A stretch of 6,168 nucleotides of DNA from Acidobacteriota bacterium (GCA_021778875.1 JAJYBT010000177.1:1-6168), one strand, 5' to 3'. Counted from the stretch's first letter, positions 1 through 6,168 are shown. The notes: generated by a model from the sequence alone, not told the origin. Made by a program: numbers and translations.

Positions 1-28
1 GAGCCCGCGGATTCACCCCCTGCCATAC

Positions 29-65
29 AAAAAAAGACGGCACGAACGGTCTAGCTGTTCGTGCC
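29..65 (-). terminator. intrinsic (rho-independent) terminator
   Basis: A perfect 9-bp stem (GGCACGAAC at 39-47 with GTTCGTGCC at 57-65) has a 9-nt loop that can pair further through G-C and G-U pairs. On the minus strand the stem is followed, three bases later, by seven consecutive T residues (29-35). The orientation is clear because the A-run lies on the left of the stem. It therefore ends a transcript coming from the right, most simply the candidate small RNA. Confidence 0.85.
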
Positions 66-139
66 GGGAGGCCAGTGACGCAAACTACTTCCGGGACCGA
101 AGCGGGCAGCTCACCCGCCTCCATCACCGGAATATCTAC
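29..139 (-). ncRNA. candidate structured small RNA, about 110 nt
   Basis: The minus strand carries a promoter-like pair, then about 110 bases with several complementary segments, then an intrinsic terminator, and no credible reading frame. The seen pairings are 127-132 with 89-94 (TTCCGG/CCGGAA), 117-122 with 67-72 (GGAGGC/GCCTCC), and a local hairpin of 114-118 with 102-106 (GCGGG/CCCGC, 7-nt loop). The first two cross each other, so they are either a pseudoknot or alternative folds; the local hairpin also shares two bases with the second. The start near 139 is placed from the -10 spacing. I do not recognise the family: it lacks the SRP RNA signature, and it is too short for typical 6S RNA, tmRNA or RNase P RNA. 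Lineage-specific families such as the Acidobacteria RNA motifs are possible, but I could not test this. It could also be the leader or tail of an unseen transcript. Confidence 0.5.
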
Positions 140-144
140 ACCTT

Positions 145-173
145 ACTATAGATTCGCGAGGAAGCCAATACAA
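145..173 (-). promoter_or_regulatory. promoter-like pair driving the small RNA
   Basis: On the minus strand TTGTAT (168-173) and TATAGT (145-150) are separated by exactly 17 bases. The -10 box matches the sigma-70 consensus at five of six positions and the -35 box at four of six. Transcription would begin near 137-139 and run into the terminator at 29-65. The match is by eye. Confidence 0.5.
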
Positions 174-295
174 AATTTGAGATTTTCTCACAATGCGGTA
201 TTTAGAACTTAATCGCCCTCTCCGCATCTAAAATAAGTCAGGGCAAGCAGGCTTGCCGGCAAGGCTGCCTTTTGCATGTAACCGGTACCGAACGC
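174..295. other. intergenic region with inverted repeats and weak plus-strand promoter
   Basis: No gene is visible between the small RNA promoter and the small membrane-protein gene. A short inverted repeat, TGAGA-TTT-TCTCA, spans 178-190 and could be a protein site. A weak plus-strand promoter candidate is TTGAGA (177-182) with TATTTA (199-204), 16 bases apart. It would fire divergently from the small RNA promoter, but the -10 box is poor. A second AT-rich block (TAAAAT, 229-234) has no recognisable -35 box. Confidence 0.3.
242..268 (+). repeat. nested inverted repeats ahead of the small membrane-protein gene
   Basis: GGCAAG (242-247), CTTGCC (252-257) and GGCAAG (258-263) form alternating complementary arms. 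Positions 252-263 are a perfect 12-bp palindrome. A wider stem pairs GCAG (247-250) with CTGC (265-268) across one G/G mismatch, and a short T-run (270-273) follows. In RNA the middle arm could pair with either neighbour, giving two exclusive hairpins. It could be a weak attenuator, a leader structure or a dimeric protein site. The T-run is short for a terminator. Confidence 0.4.
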
Positions 296-523
296 ATGAA
301 AGATCCTTTAGAATCTGTTGATTTCGCGCAGAACATCTCGCCTGAACCCCGCCCGGCGGACTGGCTGAAGGTGGGCATGGTCGCTGCGGCCTCGGCTCTG
401 GCGGGGGGCATGGCAGCAGCCTGGTTCTACCGAAAGACGATTACGCGCCTCCGTCAGGCGGAGATTTCCGACACAAATACGGAATTCGGAATTTCTGACG
501 ACGACCTCAACGAGGACTTCTAA
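296..523 (+). CDS. small single-pass membrane protein, unknown function
   Basis: This 75-residue protein is not assigned to a named family. Residues 1-23 form a polar N-terminus. A single hydrophobic, small-residue-rich helix (about 24-44, Ala/Gly-rich, ending in AAAWFY) is followed by a basic stretch with Arg and Lys (RKTITRLR), then a strongly acidic C-terminal tail ending in DDDLNEDF. The charge pattern suggests an inner-membrane anchor with the basic side and acidic tail in the cytoplasm (inference). It loosely resembles small YtxH-like membrane proteins, but I would not assign it. An in-frame TTG at 272 would add eight residues and has an AAGG seven bases upstream, but that site lies inside the hairpin region. 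The ATG at 296 is preferred for its codon, although no clear Shine-Dalgarno sequence precedes it. The gene converges on the alpha-glucosidase gene. Confidence 0.6.
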   Translation: MKDPLESVDFAQNISPEPRPADWLKVGMVAAASALAGGMAAAWFYRKTITRLRQAEISDTNTEFGISDDDLNEDF

Positions 524-550
524 GCCGCTGCGCCCACTTCCGCCTTTGCC

Positions 551-590
551 GTGAAAAGCATTGAGCGGCCCCTGCAGGCAGAGGCCGCCC
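551..590 (-). terminator. hairpin terminator after the alpha-glucosidase gene
   Basis: On the minus strand 579-590 pairs with 563-574 through 12 pairs, two of them G-U, around a 4-nt loop (575-578). It lies 30 bases past the alpha-glucosidase stop codon. Read from the plus strand, the two G-U pairs become A/C mismatches, so the stem is better in the minus transcript. The T-run that follows is imperfect: AATG and then CTTTTC. It is a strong hairpin with a modest tail, between two convergent genes. Partial bidirectional function is possible. Confidence 0.6.
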
Positions 591-620
591 AATACGCCTT
601 TACTTCTGGATCGATTCGTC

Positions 621-2420
621 TTACTTCCCCACTTCTCCCACGTACACTCCGAACGACCCAAGCTGGATGGTGCTCAGCGAAGCCGGGTCGGCGGCTCCCG
701 GGGTCTTCAGCAGCGTGGTCAGCTTGCCGCCGGCTCCGGGAATGGACAGGCTTACCGTCTGCGGCTCAGCCGTAAAGTTGAGCGAAACCACCACGGTTGG
801 CGATCCCGCAACCTGCCGCATCCAGCTCAGCACCTTCGTATTGTCCGTATCGAGCATCGTGTTGCTGCCGTGGGCAAACGCAGGATTCGTCTTTTTCAGT
901 TGAATCAGGCCCCGGTACCAGGCCAGCAGCGAAGCCGGATCCGCCTCCTCCGCCTTCACGTTGATCGTGGCGGCATTGGGAGGAACCGGCAGCCACGTCT
1001 TCACGCCTGCCGCGGAAAAGCCTGCATTCGGCATGGCATTCCACTGCATCGGAGTACGCTCGCCGTCGCGGCCCTTCTCCTTCGGCCATCCCGTCACGCC
1101 CACCGGATCCTTCACATCCTCCTTGCGCGTGGGCGGCGTGGTCTTCATGCCGATCTCATCGCCGTAGTAGAAGAGAGAGGTCCCGCGGCTCGCAAACAGG
1201 ACCGTCGAAAGCACCCGCTCAATATCGGTATCGTGGACACCGTCGCCATAGCGGGCATCGATGCGCGGGTTGTCGTGGTTATCGAAGAGCAAGAGCGGTA
1301 GATGGCCGTCCAGATGCTCTTCAGCATCCGTCAGCTTGGCGCGGAATACGGCAACGTCGAGCTTATTGATAAAAGCCAGCTGGGTATCCATCGGCAGTTC
1401 GAACTCCGGCTTTCCCGGAGGTCCGTACTGCTTGGCCAGCTCGGCAATGTTGGGCAGATAGGTCTCGCCGATCAGCACGCGGCTGCCGGGGAACTTATCC
1501 GAATCGAAGCGCTGGGCCTCGGCGTGCATCTCCTGCATCACCGCGTGAACGCCCGGCAGGTTGTCCGTCTTGGAATTATCCAGCTCGGGCTCGCCAAACG
1601 CATCCAGGATCGGCTCTCCATTCGCATCCTTGACGACGCCCTCATCGGCCAGCGAGGGATCCTCGAATAGCGTGGTAATCGCATCAAAGCGGAATCCGCC
1701 CACCCCGCGCTTCATCCAGAAGGCCATGATGTCGCGAAAGGCCTCATGCACCTTGGGATTGTCCCAGTTCAGATCCGGCTGCTGGATGTAGAACTTGTGA
1801 TAGTAGTACTGCCGCGTCGTTGGATCCCACTGCCACGCGGAGCCGCCAAAACCCGACTGCCAGTTGTTCGGTGGCTCACCCTTGGATGTAGCAGTTTCCC
1901 CCTTGCCGTCGCGCCACACATACCAGTCACGGTACGGATTCGTGCGCGAGGACTTCGATTCCAGGAACCACTTGTGCTTGTCGGATGTGTGGTTCATCAC
2001 CATATCCATCAGCACGCGGATGTGGCGCTTGCCGGCCTCGGCAACCAGACGGTCGAAGTCGGCCAGCGTGCCGTACTGCGGATCGATGTTCTCGTAGTCC
2101 GAGATGTCGTAGCCAAAGTCGACCTGCGGAGAGGGGTAAATCGGCGTCAGCCAGATGGCATCCACGCCCAGCTTCTGCAGGTAGTCCAGTCGCTGCGTAA
2201 TTCCATTCAAATCGCCGATACCATCTCCGTTGGAGTCTTGAAAACTCCGCGGATAAATCTCATAGATGACGGCGTTCTTCCACCAGTTTTCTTCTCGGTT
2301 CTGTTGTGCGGCTGCCTGTGGGGTATGGCCTGCGGGTGCGCTTTGCGCTCCTGCGGACAGGGTCACAGCTCCCAAAAGCAGAGTTGTGACGCAGCCCGCG
2401 ATGGTCTTGGTCCAGTGCAT
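621..2420 (-). CDS. secreted GH13 alpha-glucosidase (oligo-1,6-glucosidase-like family)
   Basis: This 599-residue glycoside hydrolase family 13 enzyme is predicted to hydrolyse alpha-glucosidic bonds in maltooligosaccharides or related short glucans. Residues 1-25 are a signal peptide (hydrophobic core, AGA then Q), so it acts outside the cytoplasm. The TIM barrel shows a calcium-type loop (DSNGDGIGD, 62-70), region I DMVMNH (139-144), the QPDLN motif (214-218) typical of the alpha-glucosidase branch, region II GFRFD with nucleophile Asp246, region III GET with acid/base Glu319, and region IV NHD with Asp383. A beta-sandwich domain follows from about 500. Alanine follows the nucleophile; in this family that position is usually Val in alpha-1,6 enzymes and Ala/Thr in alpha-1,4 enzymes, so alpha-1,4 preference is inferred. 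The ATG at 2420 has a strong AAGGAG (2427-2432). Open frame upstream of it lacks a signal peptide in place and overlaps the preceding gene. Confidence 0.93.
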   Translation of the reverse strand: MHWTKTIAGCVTTLLLGAVTLSAGAQSAPAGHTPQAAAQQNREENWWKNAVIYEIYPRSFQDSNGDGIGDLNGITQRLDYLQKLGVDAIWLTPIYPSPQVDFGYDISDYENIDPQYGTLADFDRLVAEAGKRHIRVLMDMVMNHTSDKHKWFLESKSSRTNPYRDWYVWRDGKGETATSKGEPPNNWQSGFGGSAWQWDPTTRQYYYHKFYIQQPDLNWDNPKVHEAFRDIMAFWMKRGVGGFRFDAITTLFEDPSLADEGVVKDANGEPILDAFGEPELDNSKTDNLPGVHAVMQEMHAEAQRFDSDKFPGSRVLIGETYLPNIAELAKQYGPPGKPEFELPMDTQLAFINKLDVAVFRAKLTDAEEHLDGHLPLLLFDNHDNPRIDARYGDGVHDTDIERVLSTVLFASRGTSLFYYGDEIGMKTTPPTRKEDVKDPVGVTGWPKEKGRDGERTPMQWNAMPNAGFSAAGVKTWLPVPPNAATINVKAEEADPASLLAWYRGLIQLKKTNPAFAHGSNTMLDTDNTKVLSWMRQVAGSPTVVVSLNFTAEPQTVSLSIPGAGGKLTTLLKTPGAADPASLSTIQLGSFGVYVGEVGK

Positions 2421-2426
2421 TGCGGT

Positions 2427-2432
2427 CTCCTT
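2427..2432 (-). promoter_or_regulatory. ribosome binding site fixing the alpha-glucosidase start
   Basis: AAGGAG on the minus strand lies six bases ahead of the ATG at 2420. This near-ideal site decides the start against the 95-residue upstream extension. That extension is Arg- and Cys-rich and would bury the signal peptide inside the protein. Confidence 0.85.
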
Positions 2433-2537
2433 CTGTTTTTTCCGCTGCTCGTAGATGCGGCAACGGTGCAATGCAAGCCAAACTATCACATTTGCGGGTA
2501 CGCAGGGGAGCCACAACCTGCTAGCAGAAGTGCGCGC

Positions 2538-2561
2538 AACGCTGCCGTGCCCGGCAACGCT
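2538..2561 (-). terminator. stem-loop after the SPFH gene, possible terminator
   Basis: On the minus strand, 28 bases past the SPFH stop, 2552-2561 can pair with 2538-2547 through 10 pairs, two of them G-U, around a 4-nt loop (GGCA). No T-run follows. It could be a rho-assisted terminator or a 3' end stabiliser, or it may mean nothing. The rest of the 169-base gap before the alpha-glucosidase gene holds no convincing promoter. Confidence 0.35.
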
Positions 2562-2589
2562 CAAGTCCTCGCCTGTTTGGCACGACTTA

Positions 2590-3498
2590 TCAGCCGTTTG
2601 CCTTCTGCGACGCCAGCATCGCCTCCAGAATCTGCTCCGAGACATCCCGGATTGATCCGGGCGAGTGCGACAGAAACAGCGTATTCGTCTTATCACTCTC
2701 GCCAATCGCCTTCAGCGTATCGAAGTACTGCGTGACAAGCACAAGCTGCATCACTTCCTTTGCCGAGGCGCCTTCCACCACCTTCTGAAACTGCTCGATG
2801 GATACCTGCAGCCCCTCCACAATCGCCTTGCGCTGGTTTGCAATGCCCTGCCCCTGCAGTGCCTTGCTCTCGGCCTCTGCCTCGGCCTTCTTCACCACCA
2901 GGATTTTTTCGGCTTCTCCGCGCGCATTGGCGGCCACCTGTTCGCGCTGTGCGGCGTTGATGTCGTTCATGGCAGACTTCACCTTGGCGTCAGGAACGAT
3001 ATCCGTCACCAGCACGTTCACAATCTCATATCCGAAGGCGGCCATGTCGGCATCCAGTTCCTGCTTCACTGCCGCGGCAATGCTCGACTGCGTCGCAAAC
3101 ACCTCGTCCAGCGTCATGCCCGGAACATGCCCCAGAATCACCTGCTCCACATACGACTTGATCTGCGCCACCGGATCTGAAAGCTTGTAGAACGCATCGA
3201 ACACCTTCTCCGGCCGCACGCGATTTTGCACCGAGATCGGAATCGTGACAAACACGTTGTCCTTCGTCTTTGTCTCCATCGTCAGCGTGATCTGATTCAC
3301 GCGCAGGCTCACCACTCCGGCAACCGCGTCAAAGTAAGGAACCTTCCAGTTCAGCCCCGGGTCCGCCACGCGCAGAAACTTGCCAAACCGCGTAATCACG
3401 GCCACCTGCGCCGTGCTCACTGTAAAGAAGCTGCCCAGCACCAGAGAAAGAAAGATAATCAGGCCAATCGCCAGCGGGATTAGAAACAGTACGTCCAT
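2590..3498 (-). CDS. SPFH/stomatin-type membrane protein, HIR-like
   Basis: This 302-residue band-7 (SPFH) protein belongs to the family that oligomerises into membrane-associated rings or scaffolds and organises membrane microdomains or proteases. An N-terminal transmembrane helix (about 3-25) is followed by the SPFH domain (about 27-190) and an Ala/Glu/Lys-rich coiled coil (about 178-225). Segments such as ETKTKDNVFVT (75-85), DAFYKLSD (101-108), GYEIV (156-160) and VLVTQYFDTLK (253-263) closely match plant hypersensitive-induced-response proteins as I remember them, more than HflK/HflC. The length fits that group. The start is the ATG at 3498, with GGAGG at 3505-3509; a GTG six codons upstream is less well placed. 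No NfeD-type partner or FtsH gene is seen nearby. Its specific role is unknown; membrane stress or quality control is inferred only from the family. Confidence 0.92.
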   Translation of the reverse strand: MDVLFLIPLAIGLIIFLSLVLGSFFTVSTAQVAVITRFGKFLRVADPGLNWKVPYFDAVAGVVSLRVNQITLTMETKTKDNVFVTIPISVQNRVRPEKVFDAFYKLSDPVAQIKSYVEQVILGHVPGMTLDEVFATQSSIAAAVKQELDADMAAFGYEIVNVLVTDIVPDAKVKSAMNDINAAQREQVAANARGEAEKILVVKKAEAEAESKALQGQGIANQRKAIVEGLQVSIEQFQKVVEGASAKEVMQLVLVTQYFDTLKAIGESDKTNTLFLSHSPGSIRDVSEQILEAMLASQKANG

Positions 3499-3504
3499 GC
3501 GCGC

Positions 3505-3509
3505 CCTCC
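3505..3509 (-). promoter_or_regulatory. ribosome binding site fixing the SPFH start
   Basis: GGAGG on the minus strand lies six bases ahead of the ATG at 3498. It favours that start over the in-frame GTG at 3516, which would add six residues (MGRRAR) in front of the membrane anchor. Confidence 0.8.
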
Positions 3510-3535
3510 GACCCACAGTCTTACAGCACGAGCGA

Positions 3536-3562
3536 ATTGTACAGGATTGCTATCGCGCGCAA
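3536..3562 (-). promoter_or_regulatory. promoter-like sequence ahead of the SPFH gene
   Basis: TACAAT (3536-3541 on the minus strand) matches the -10 consensus at five of six positions. TTGCGC (3557-3562) is a weak -35 box at a short 15-base spacing. Transcription would start near 3529, giving a leader of about 30 bases before the ATG. This suggests that the SPFH gene is transcribed separately from the upstream AsmA-like gene, 110 bases away. Confidence 0.4.
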
Positions 3563-3579
3563 GTTATCGCGGTATAACT
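3562..3579. repeat. inverted repeat upstream of the SPFH promoter
   Basis: AGTTAT (3562-3567) and ATAACT (3574-3579) are perfect inverted 6-mers separated by six GC-rich bases (CGCGGT). The repeat touches the upstream edge of the candidate -35 box, where an activator or repressor could bind. It may also be chance, since six-base arms are short. Confidence 0.35.
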
Positions 3580-3608
3580 CGGATCGCGGCCGGTCAGCAC
3601 ATCGCCGG

Positions 3609-5291
3609 CTACTGCGGCCCGCTCTGCGGACTCTGCGGCGAAGTCGTCTTCAGCCTGTTCAGGTCCACGGCAAACTCCGGGCTATCCCGTGTTCCGCCGA
3701 TGCGGATGGGAATCTCGGCTCCGGCGCTGCCGCGCTTGAAGAAGCGGTCAGCCGGCTTGAGCAACATGCCCTTCCAGCCGCCCACCATCTGCGATACGGT
3801 CGCCTGCATCCTTGCTGCGCCCAGAAAATCCAGCTTGCCGCCCTCCAGCGTATAGCTCCCTCGCAGCCGAATATCGGCTCCAGGCACGGTGTACTCAAGA
3901 TTTGGCAGCGCGAGCACGCCGCCCGCCAGCGAAAAATCGCCGTGCATCGCCGACTGCACATCCTCAGGATTCGGCGACTTCAAATCATCCGGCCGTCCCT
4001 GTCCTCGCAGACTCAACTCTCGAATGCGATTCTGTACGCTGGCGTTCGTGAACCGCGTTCCCGTCAGCGCAAACCGCCCGTCCATCCGCATCCGCTCCTG
4101 TACAGGCAGCGGCCCCGGAGGCACATGCAGCGTCGCGGTCAGCGCCAGATCGCCCAACAGCATCGGCGTATTGCTGCGGCTGACAAGCAGCAGAAAATCC
4201 TCCACGCGCCCGTGCTCCGCCTGCACCGCAAGAGCGATATCGTGACCGATGCTGCGCGGCCTTCCGTCCACCTGCGCCAGCACGCGCACTACTTCGCCAC
4301 GCACTTGCAGGTTGGAGTGGCCCAGCCTCGCCTCCACCGCCTCCAGCTTTGTATCGCCGTTCGTGCCGTCCACCTGCGCGCGAAAGCGTGTGTGCAGCGG
4401 GACTGTATTCGAAAAGCGCGTCAGGCGAAAATCCGGTGTGTCCGTCTCGCCCTCCACATCCATGTCATGCAACGTTCCCGCATAGCGCCCCGTGGAGTTC
4501 AGCGTGCCCGCGATGCCGCGCAGCGTCGACAGATCCGCATGCTCAAAGCGATACACTCCGGCCAACGCCGACGCCCCGGGATCGCTCACCACCCAAGGCC
4601 CAAAACTGCCCTGCGTCTGTATCGTGCCGCGCGGCCTTGGATTCGTAAGCTCCGCATCAAAGTTCACCGCGCCCTCCGGCAAAATGTGGCTCAGGATCAA
4701 ATGCGAAATCGCGAACTCCAGCGGCAGCTTCGCCGGATTGCCAGTCTCCATCACCAGCCGTGCACCGACACACGCAACGCTGTCCACACGGAAGGCGACC
4801 AGCCCTGCCTGCGATCCCGGCATCGCTGGCCCGGTACTTTGGGGTGCATGCGCAAGGTGGGAGCGCGGAGGCACGCGAATCGTAAGCCCCTGCAGCCGTA
4901 CCTGCGCAATGTGAACGGGCACGCCCGGCTTGTAACGCAGCGGCGCATGAAAGCGAAACTCCTCCAGTGCAATCATCGGCTCGTTCGCGCCTGCCGTACC
5001 CAGCTGCGCGGCACTCGTCCATCCGGCAGGCCGCCAGATGCGCAGCCCGCTTCCATGCGCCCAAACGCCCCACTCCCCGTGCAGGCCGCTGCCCAGCGCA
5101 AGGTGAAACTCATCGAGCTCCACCCGGGCGTGAAAGTGCGTGGAGATAGCGTCCACTATGCGGGCGCGCAGAAACGGCTCAACCCGGCGGGCCAGCACGC
5201 TGAGCGTAACGCCAAGCGCCACCGCTGCCGCCAGCAGGCTGCCCAGCGTCCACCGTACCCACCGTTTCCCAAGCCACCTCGCCACGCGCAT
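3609..5291 (-). CDS. AsmA-like envelope protein
   Basis: This 560-residue protein resembles the AsmA/TamB-type family: inner-membrane-anchored periplasmic proteins with a long beta-rich groove, linked in other bacteria to outer-membrane lipid transport or assembly. A basic start ([13 protein letters not shown]) leads into one transmembrane helix (about 14-34). The rest is repeating beta-strand sequence. The C-terminal part (about 440-545) shows the family-like pattern: a layered strand region around [19 protein letters not shown], a KLDF strand, amphipathic residues about 495-520, then [18 protein letters not shown]. The ATG at 5291 is chosen because it sits just before the basic and hydrophobic anchor. 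A GGAG lies 13 bases upstream, which is far, so the start is less certain. Open frame continues to 5405, but that extension lacks an export signal of its own and overlaps the divergent gene. Confidence 0.85.
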   Translation of the reverse strand: MRVARWLGKRWVRWTLGSLLAAAVALGVTLSVLARRVEPFLRARIVDAISTHFHARVELDEFHLALGSGLHGEWGVWAHGSGLRIWRPAGWTSAAQLGTAGANEPMIALEEFRFHAPLRYKPGVPVHIAQVRLQGLTIRVPPRSHLAHAPQSTGPAMPGSQAGLVAFRVDSVACVGARLVMETGNPAKLPLEFAISHLILSHILPEGAVNFDAELTNPRPRGTIQTQGSFGPWVVSDPGASALAGVYRFEHADLSTLRGIAGTLNSTGRYAGTLHDMDVEGETDTPDFRLTRFSNTVPLHTRFRAQVDGTNGDTKLEAVEARLGHSNLQVRGEVVRVLAQVDGRPRSIGHDIALAVQAEHGRVEDFLLLVSRSNTPMLLGDLALTATLHVPPGPLPVQERMRMDGRFALTGTRFTNASVQNRIRELSLRGQGRPDDLKSPNPEDVQSAMHGDFSLAGGVLALPNLEYTVPGADIRLRGSYTLEGGKLDFLGAARMQATVSQMVGGWKGMLLKPADRFFKRGSAGAEIPIRIGGTRDSPEFAVDLNRLKTTSPQSPQSGPQ

Positions 5292-5391
5292 GCGATTCTG
5301 CGTTCTCCACCTCTTTGGATGCTCCCATGCCGTCCGGGCTGCATCGCCATTTTCCCTTTGCCGGTCGCATGCCGTAGACTTGCAGGCACGG
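5292..5391. promoter_or_regulatory. divergent intergenic region
   Basis: About 100 bases separate the starts of the AsmA-like gene and the zinc-ribbon gene. Both promoters should lie here or within the opposing coding ends. I found no pair of boxes with acceptable spacing on either strand. TAGACT (5375-5380) is a possible plus-strand -10 box but has no good -35 box. The Shine-Dalgarno sequence for the plus gene is weak (AGG five bases before the ATG). Confidence 0.4.
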
Positions 5392-6168
5392 ATGCAAGCG
5401 CACATTGAAAGTCTCGTAAAGCTGCAAAACGTCGAGCTGGAGCGTACCCGGCTGACACAGGCCGCCCGCGCTCTTCCTGCGGAAGTTGCGCAGGCAGAGG
5501 CGGCACTGGCTCAGGCGCAGCGTCAGGTGGCAGAAGCCTCCGATGCGCTTGTCCGCGAGGACTCCCTGCGCAACCGCATGGAGCGCGAGATCAACGGACA
5601 TCGCCAGAAGGCTGGCCGTTACCGAGCACAGCAGGACTCCATCACCACGCCCGCCCAGGCGGAGGCCATCGAGCACGAGATCCGCTTTGCTGAAAGTGAA
5701 ATCGAGCGGCTGGAAAATGAAGAGTTTGCCAGCCTGGAGCGGACGGAAACACAGGAGTCCGCACTTGCCGCCGCCCGCGCGCAGGTGGAGTTGATGGCCG
5801 GGGCTCTCGACAAGACCCGCGAGCGCATTGCGCTGCGCCAGCAGGAGATCAGCCGCGAGCAAGCATCGCTGCTGGCCGAACGCGACACCCTGCGCAAGGC
5901 CATTGAGCCAGAGTGGCTCACGCGCTTTGACCGCCTGGCGGCAACTCGCGGCACCGGCCTGGCTCGCGCGGAAAACCAGCAATGCACCGGTTGCCGCATG
6001 GGCGTACGACCGCAGGTGTGGAACCAGCTGCGCGAGGGCGAACTGCTCACCTGCGACAGTTGCGGACGCCTGCTCTACTGGGACTCTGCCATGACGCCCG
6101 CGCCCAAGTCGCCCTTGCCCGAGCCAGCAGGCAGTGACGGCCGCGCCATCCGCCGCCCACAGCAGGCC
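5392..6168 (+). CDS. coiled-coil C4 zinc-ribbon protein, COG1579 type (3' end cut)
   Basis: At least 259 residues are encoded, with no stop before the window edge. Residues 1-170 are almost entirely heptad-like, rich in Glu, Ala, Arg and Gln. They should form a long antiparallel helical hairpin, with the turn around [14 protein letters not shown] (84-97), a segment typical of this family. A C4 zinc ribbon follows: Cys198, Cys201, Cys221 and Cys224 (C-x2-C-x19-C-x2-C), ending in CGRLLYW. This matches the COG1579 proteins, predicted nucleic-acid-binding; the Helicobacter relative HP0958 (FlgZ) acts with RpoN and flagellar mRNA. The role here is unknown. In other genomes the gene often lies beside a Nif3-like gene, which could lie just downstream. 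A Pro/Arg-rich tail (231-259) extends past the usual end. The ATG at 5392 is chosen; an in-frame TTG at 5380 is the alternative. Confidence 0.88.
   Translation, partial: MQAHIESLVKLQNVELERTRLTQAARALPAEVAQAEAALAQAQRQVAEASDALVREDSLRNRMEREINGHRQKAGRYRAQQDSITTPAQAEAIEHEIRFAESEIERLENEEFASLERTETQESALAAARAQVELMAGALDKTRERIALRQQEISREQASLLAERDTLRKAIEPEWLTRFDRLAATRGTGLARAENQQCTGCRMGVRPQVWNQLREGELLTCDSCGRLLYWDSAMTPAPKSPLPEPAGSDGRAIRRPQQA

Noticed and set aside
29..139. SRP RNA, 6S RNA or a riboswitch for the left-edge structured RNA
   Set aside because: The GGUCCGGAAGGAAGCAG-type SRP core is not present; only GGUCCCGGAAG is seen. The length is short for 6S, and no downstream minus-strand gene exists in the window for a riboswitch to control.
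561..1301. A 246-codon plus-strand open frame over the 3' part of the alpha-glucosidase
   Set aside because: It is antisense in the same codon-aligned phase and its product is Arg/His-rich. It also begins inside the terminator hairpin.
2421..2705. N-terminal extension of the alpha-glucosidase by 95 codons
   Set aside because: It is Arg/Cys-rich, overlaps the SPFH gene and would place the signal peptide internally. A strong ribosome site supports the start at 2420.
1746..2735. A 329-codon plus-strand open frame opposite the alpha-glucosidase
   Set aside because: It is in the same codon-aligned antisense phase as the alpha-glucosidase gene, and its translation shows no motif. The minus strand has all GH13 catalytic motifs.
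5292..5405. N-terminal extension of the AsmA-like protein by 38 codons
   Set aside because: The extension is polar and Cys/Arg-rich, precedes a normal basic-plus-hydrophobic anchor and overlaps the start of the divergent gene.
3537..5408. A 623-codon plus-strand open frame opposite the AsmA-like gene
   Set aside because: Its codons align exactly with those of the minus gene, so a stop would need a TTA, CTA or TCA codon in that gene, and these are avoided in GC-rich genomes. The product is an Arg/His/Pro/Gln-rich string with no domain, unlike the clear AsmA-like protein on the other strand.
5179..5982. A 267-codon minus-strand open frame opposite the zinc-ribbon gene
   Set aside because: It is the codon-aligned antisense of the zinc-ribbon frame. 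It would also overlap the start of the AsmA-like gene. The plus frame has the coiled coil and four zinc cysteines.

Overview
The window is GC-rich, gene-dense bacterial DNA from a Gram-negative-type (two-membrane) organism. It encodes an AsmA-like envelope protein and a secreted GH13 alpha-glucosidase. Codon choice is strongly GC-biased, and the gene set is reminiscent of Acidobacteriota (Acidobacteriaceae). That placement is an inference from overall style, not from a marker gene.

Layout, left to right. Positions 1-295 hold no convincing long gene. On the minus strand, however, there is a promoter-like pair, about 110 structured nucleotides and a textbook intrinsic terminator: a candidate small RNA. 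Next comes a small plus-strand single-pass membrane protein (296-523). It converges on a three-gene minus-strand block, with a strong hairpin between the two stop codons that fits termination of the minus transcript.

The minus block, in transcription order, is an AsmA-like protein (5291 to 3609), an SPFH/stomatin-type membrane protein close to the plant HIR family (3498 to 2590), and a secreted GH13 alpha-glucosidase (2420 to 621). The gaps are 110 and 169 bases. The SPFH gene has its own promoter-like sequence and the alpha-glucosidase an excellent ribosome binding site, so the three are probably separate units or a loose cluster, not a tight operon.

At the right edge a plus-strand gene diverges from the AsmA-like gene across about 100 bases. 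It encodes a coiled-coil plus C4 zinc-ribbon protein of the COG1579 type and runs in frame off the window end.

Functionally the window is mostly cell-envelope housekeeping (AsmA-like, SPFH, small membrane protein), plus a periplasmic or exported maltooligosaccharide-cleaving enzyme and a nucleic-acid-binding-type zinc-ribbon protein. I see no mobile element, CRISPR array, tRNA or rRNA. The most interesting item is the unassigned structured RNA at the left edge. Several very long antisense open frames are artefacts of codon bias and were rejected.
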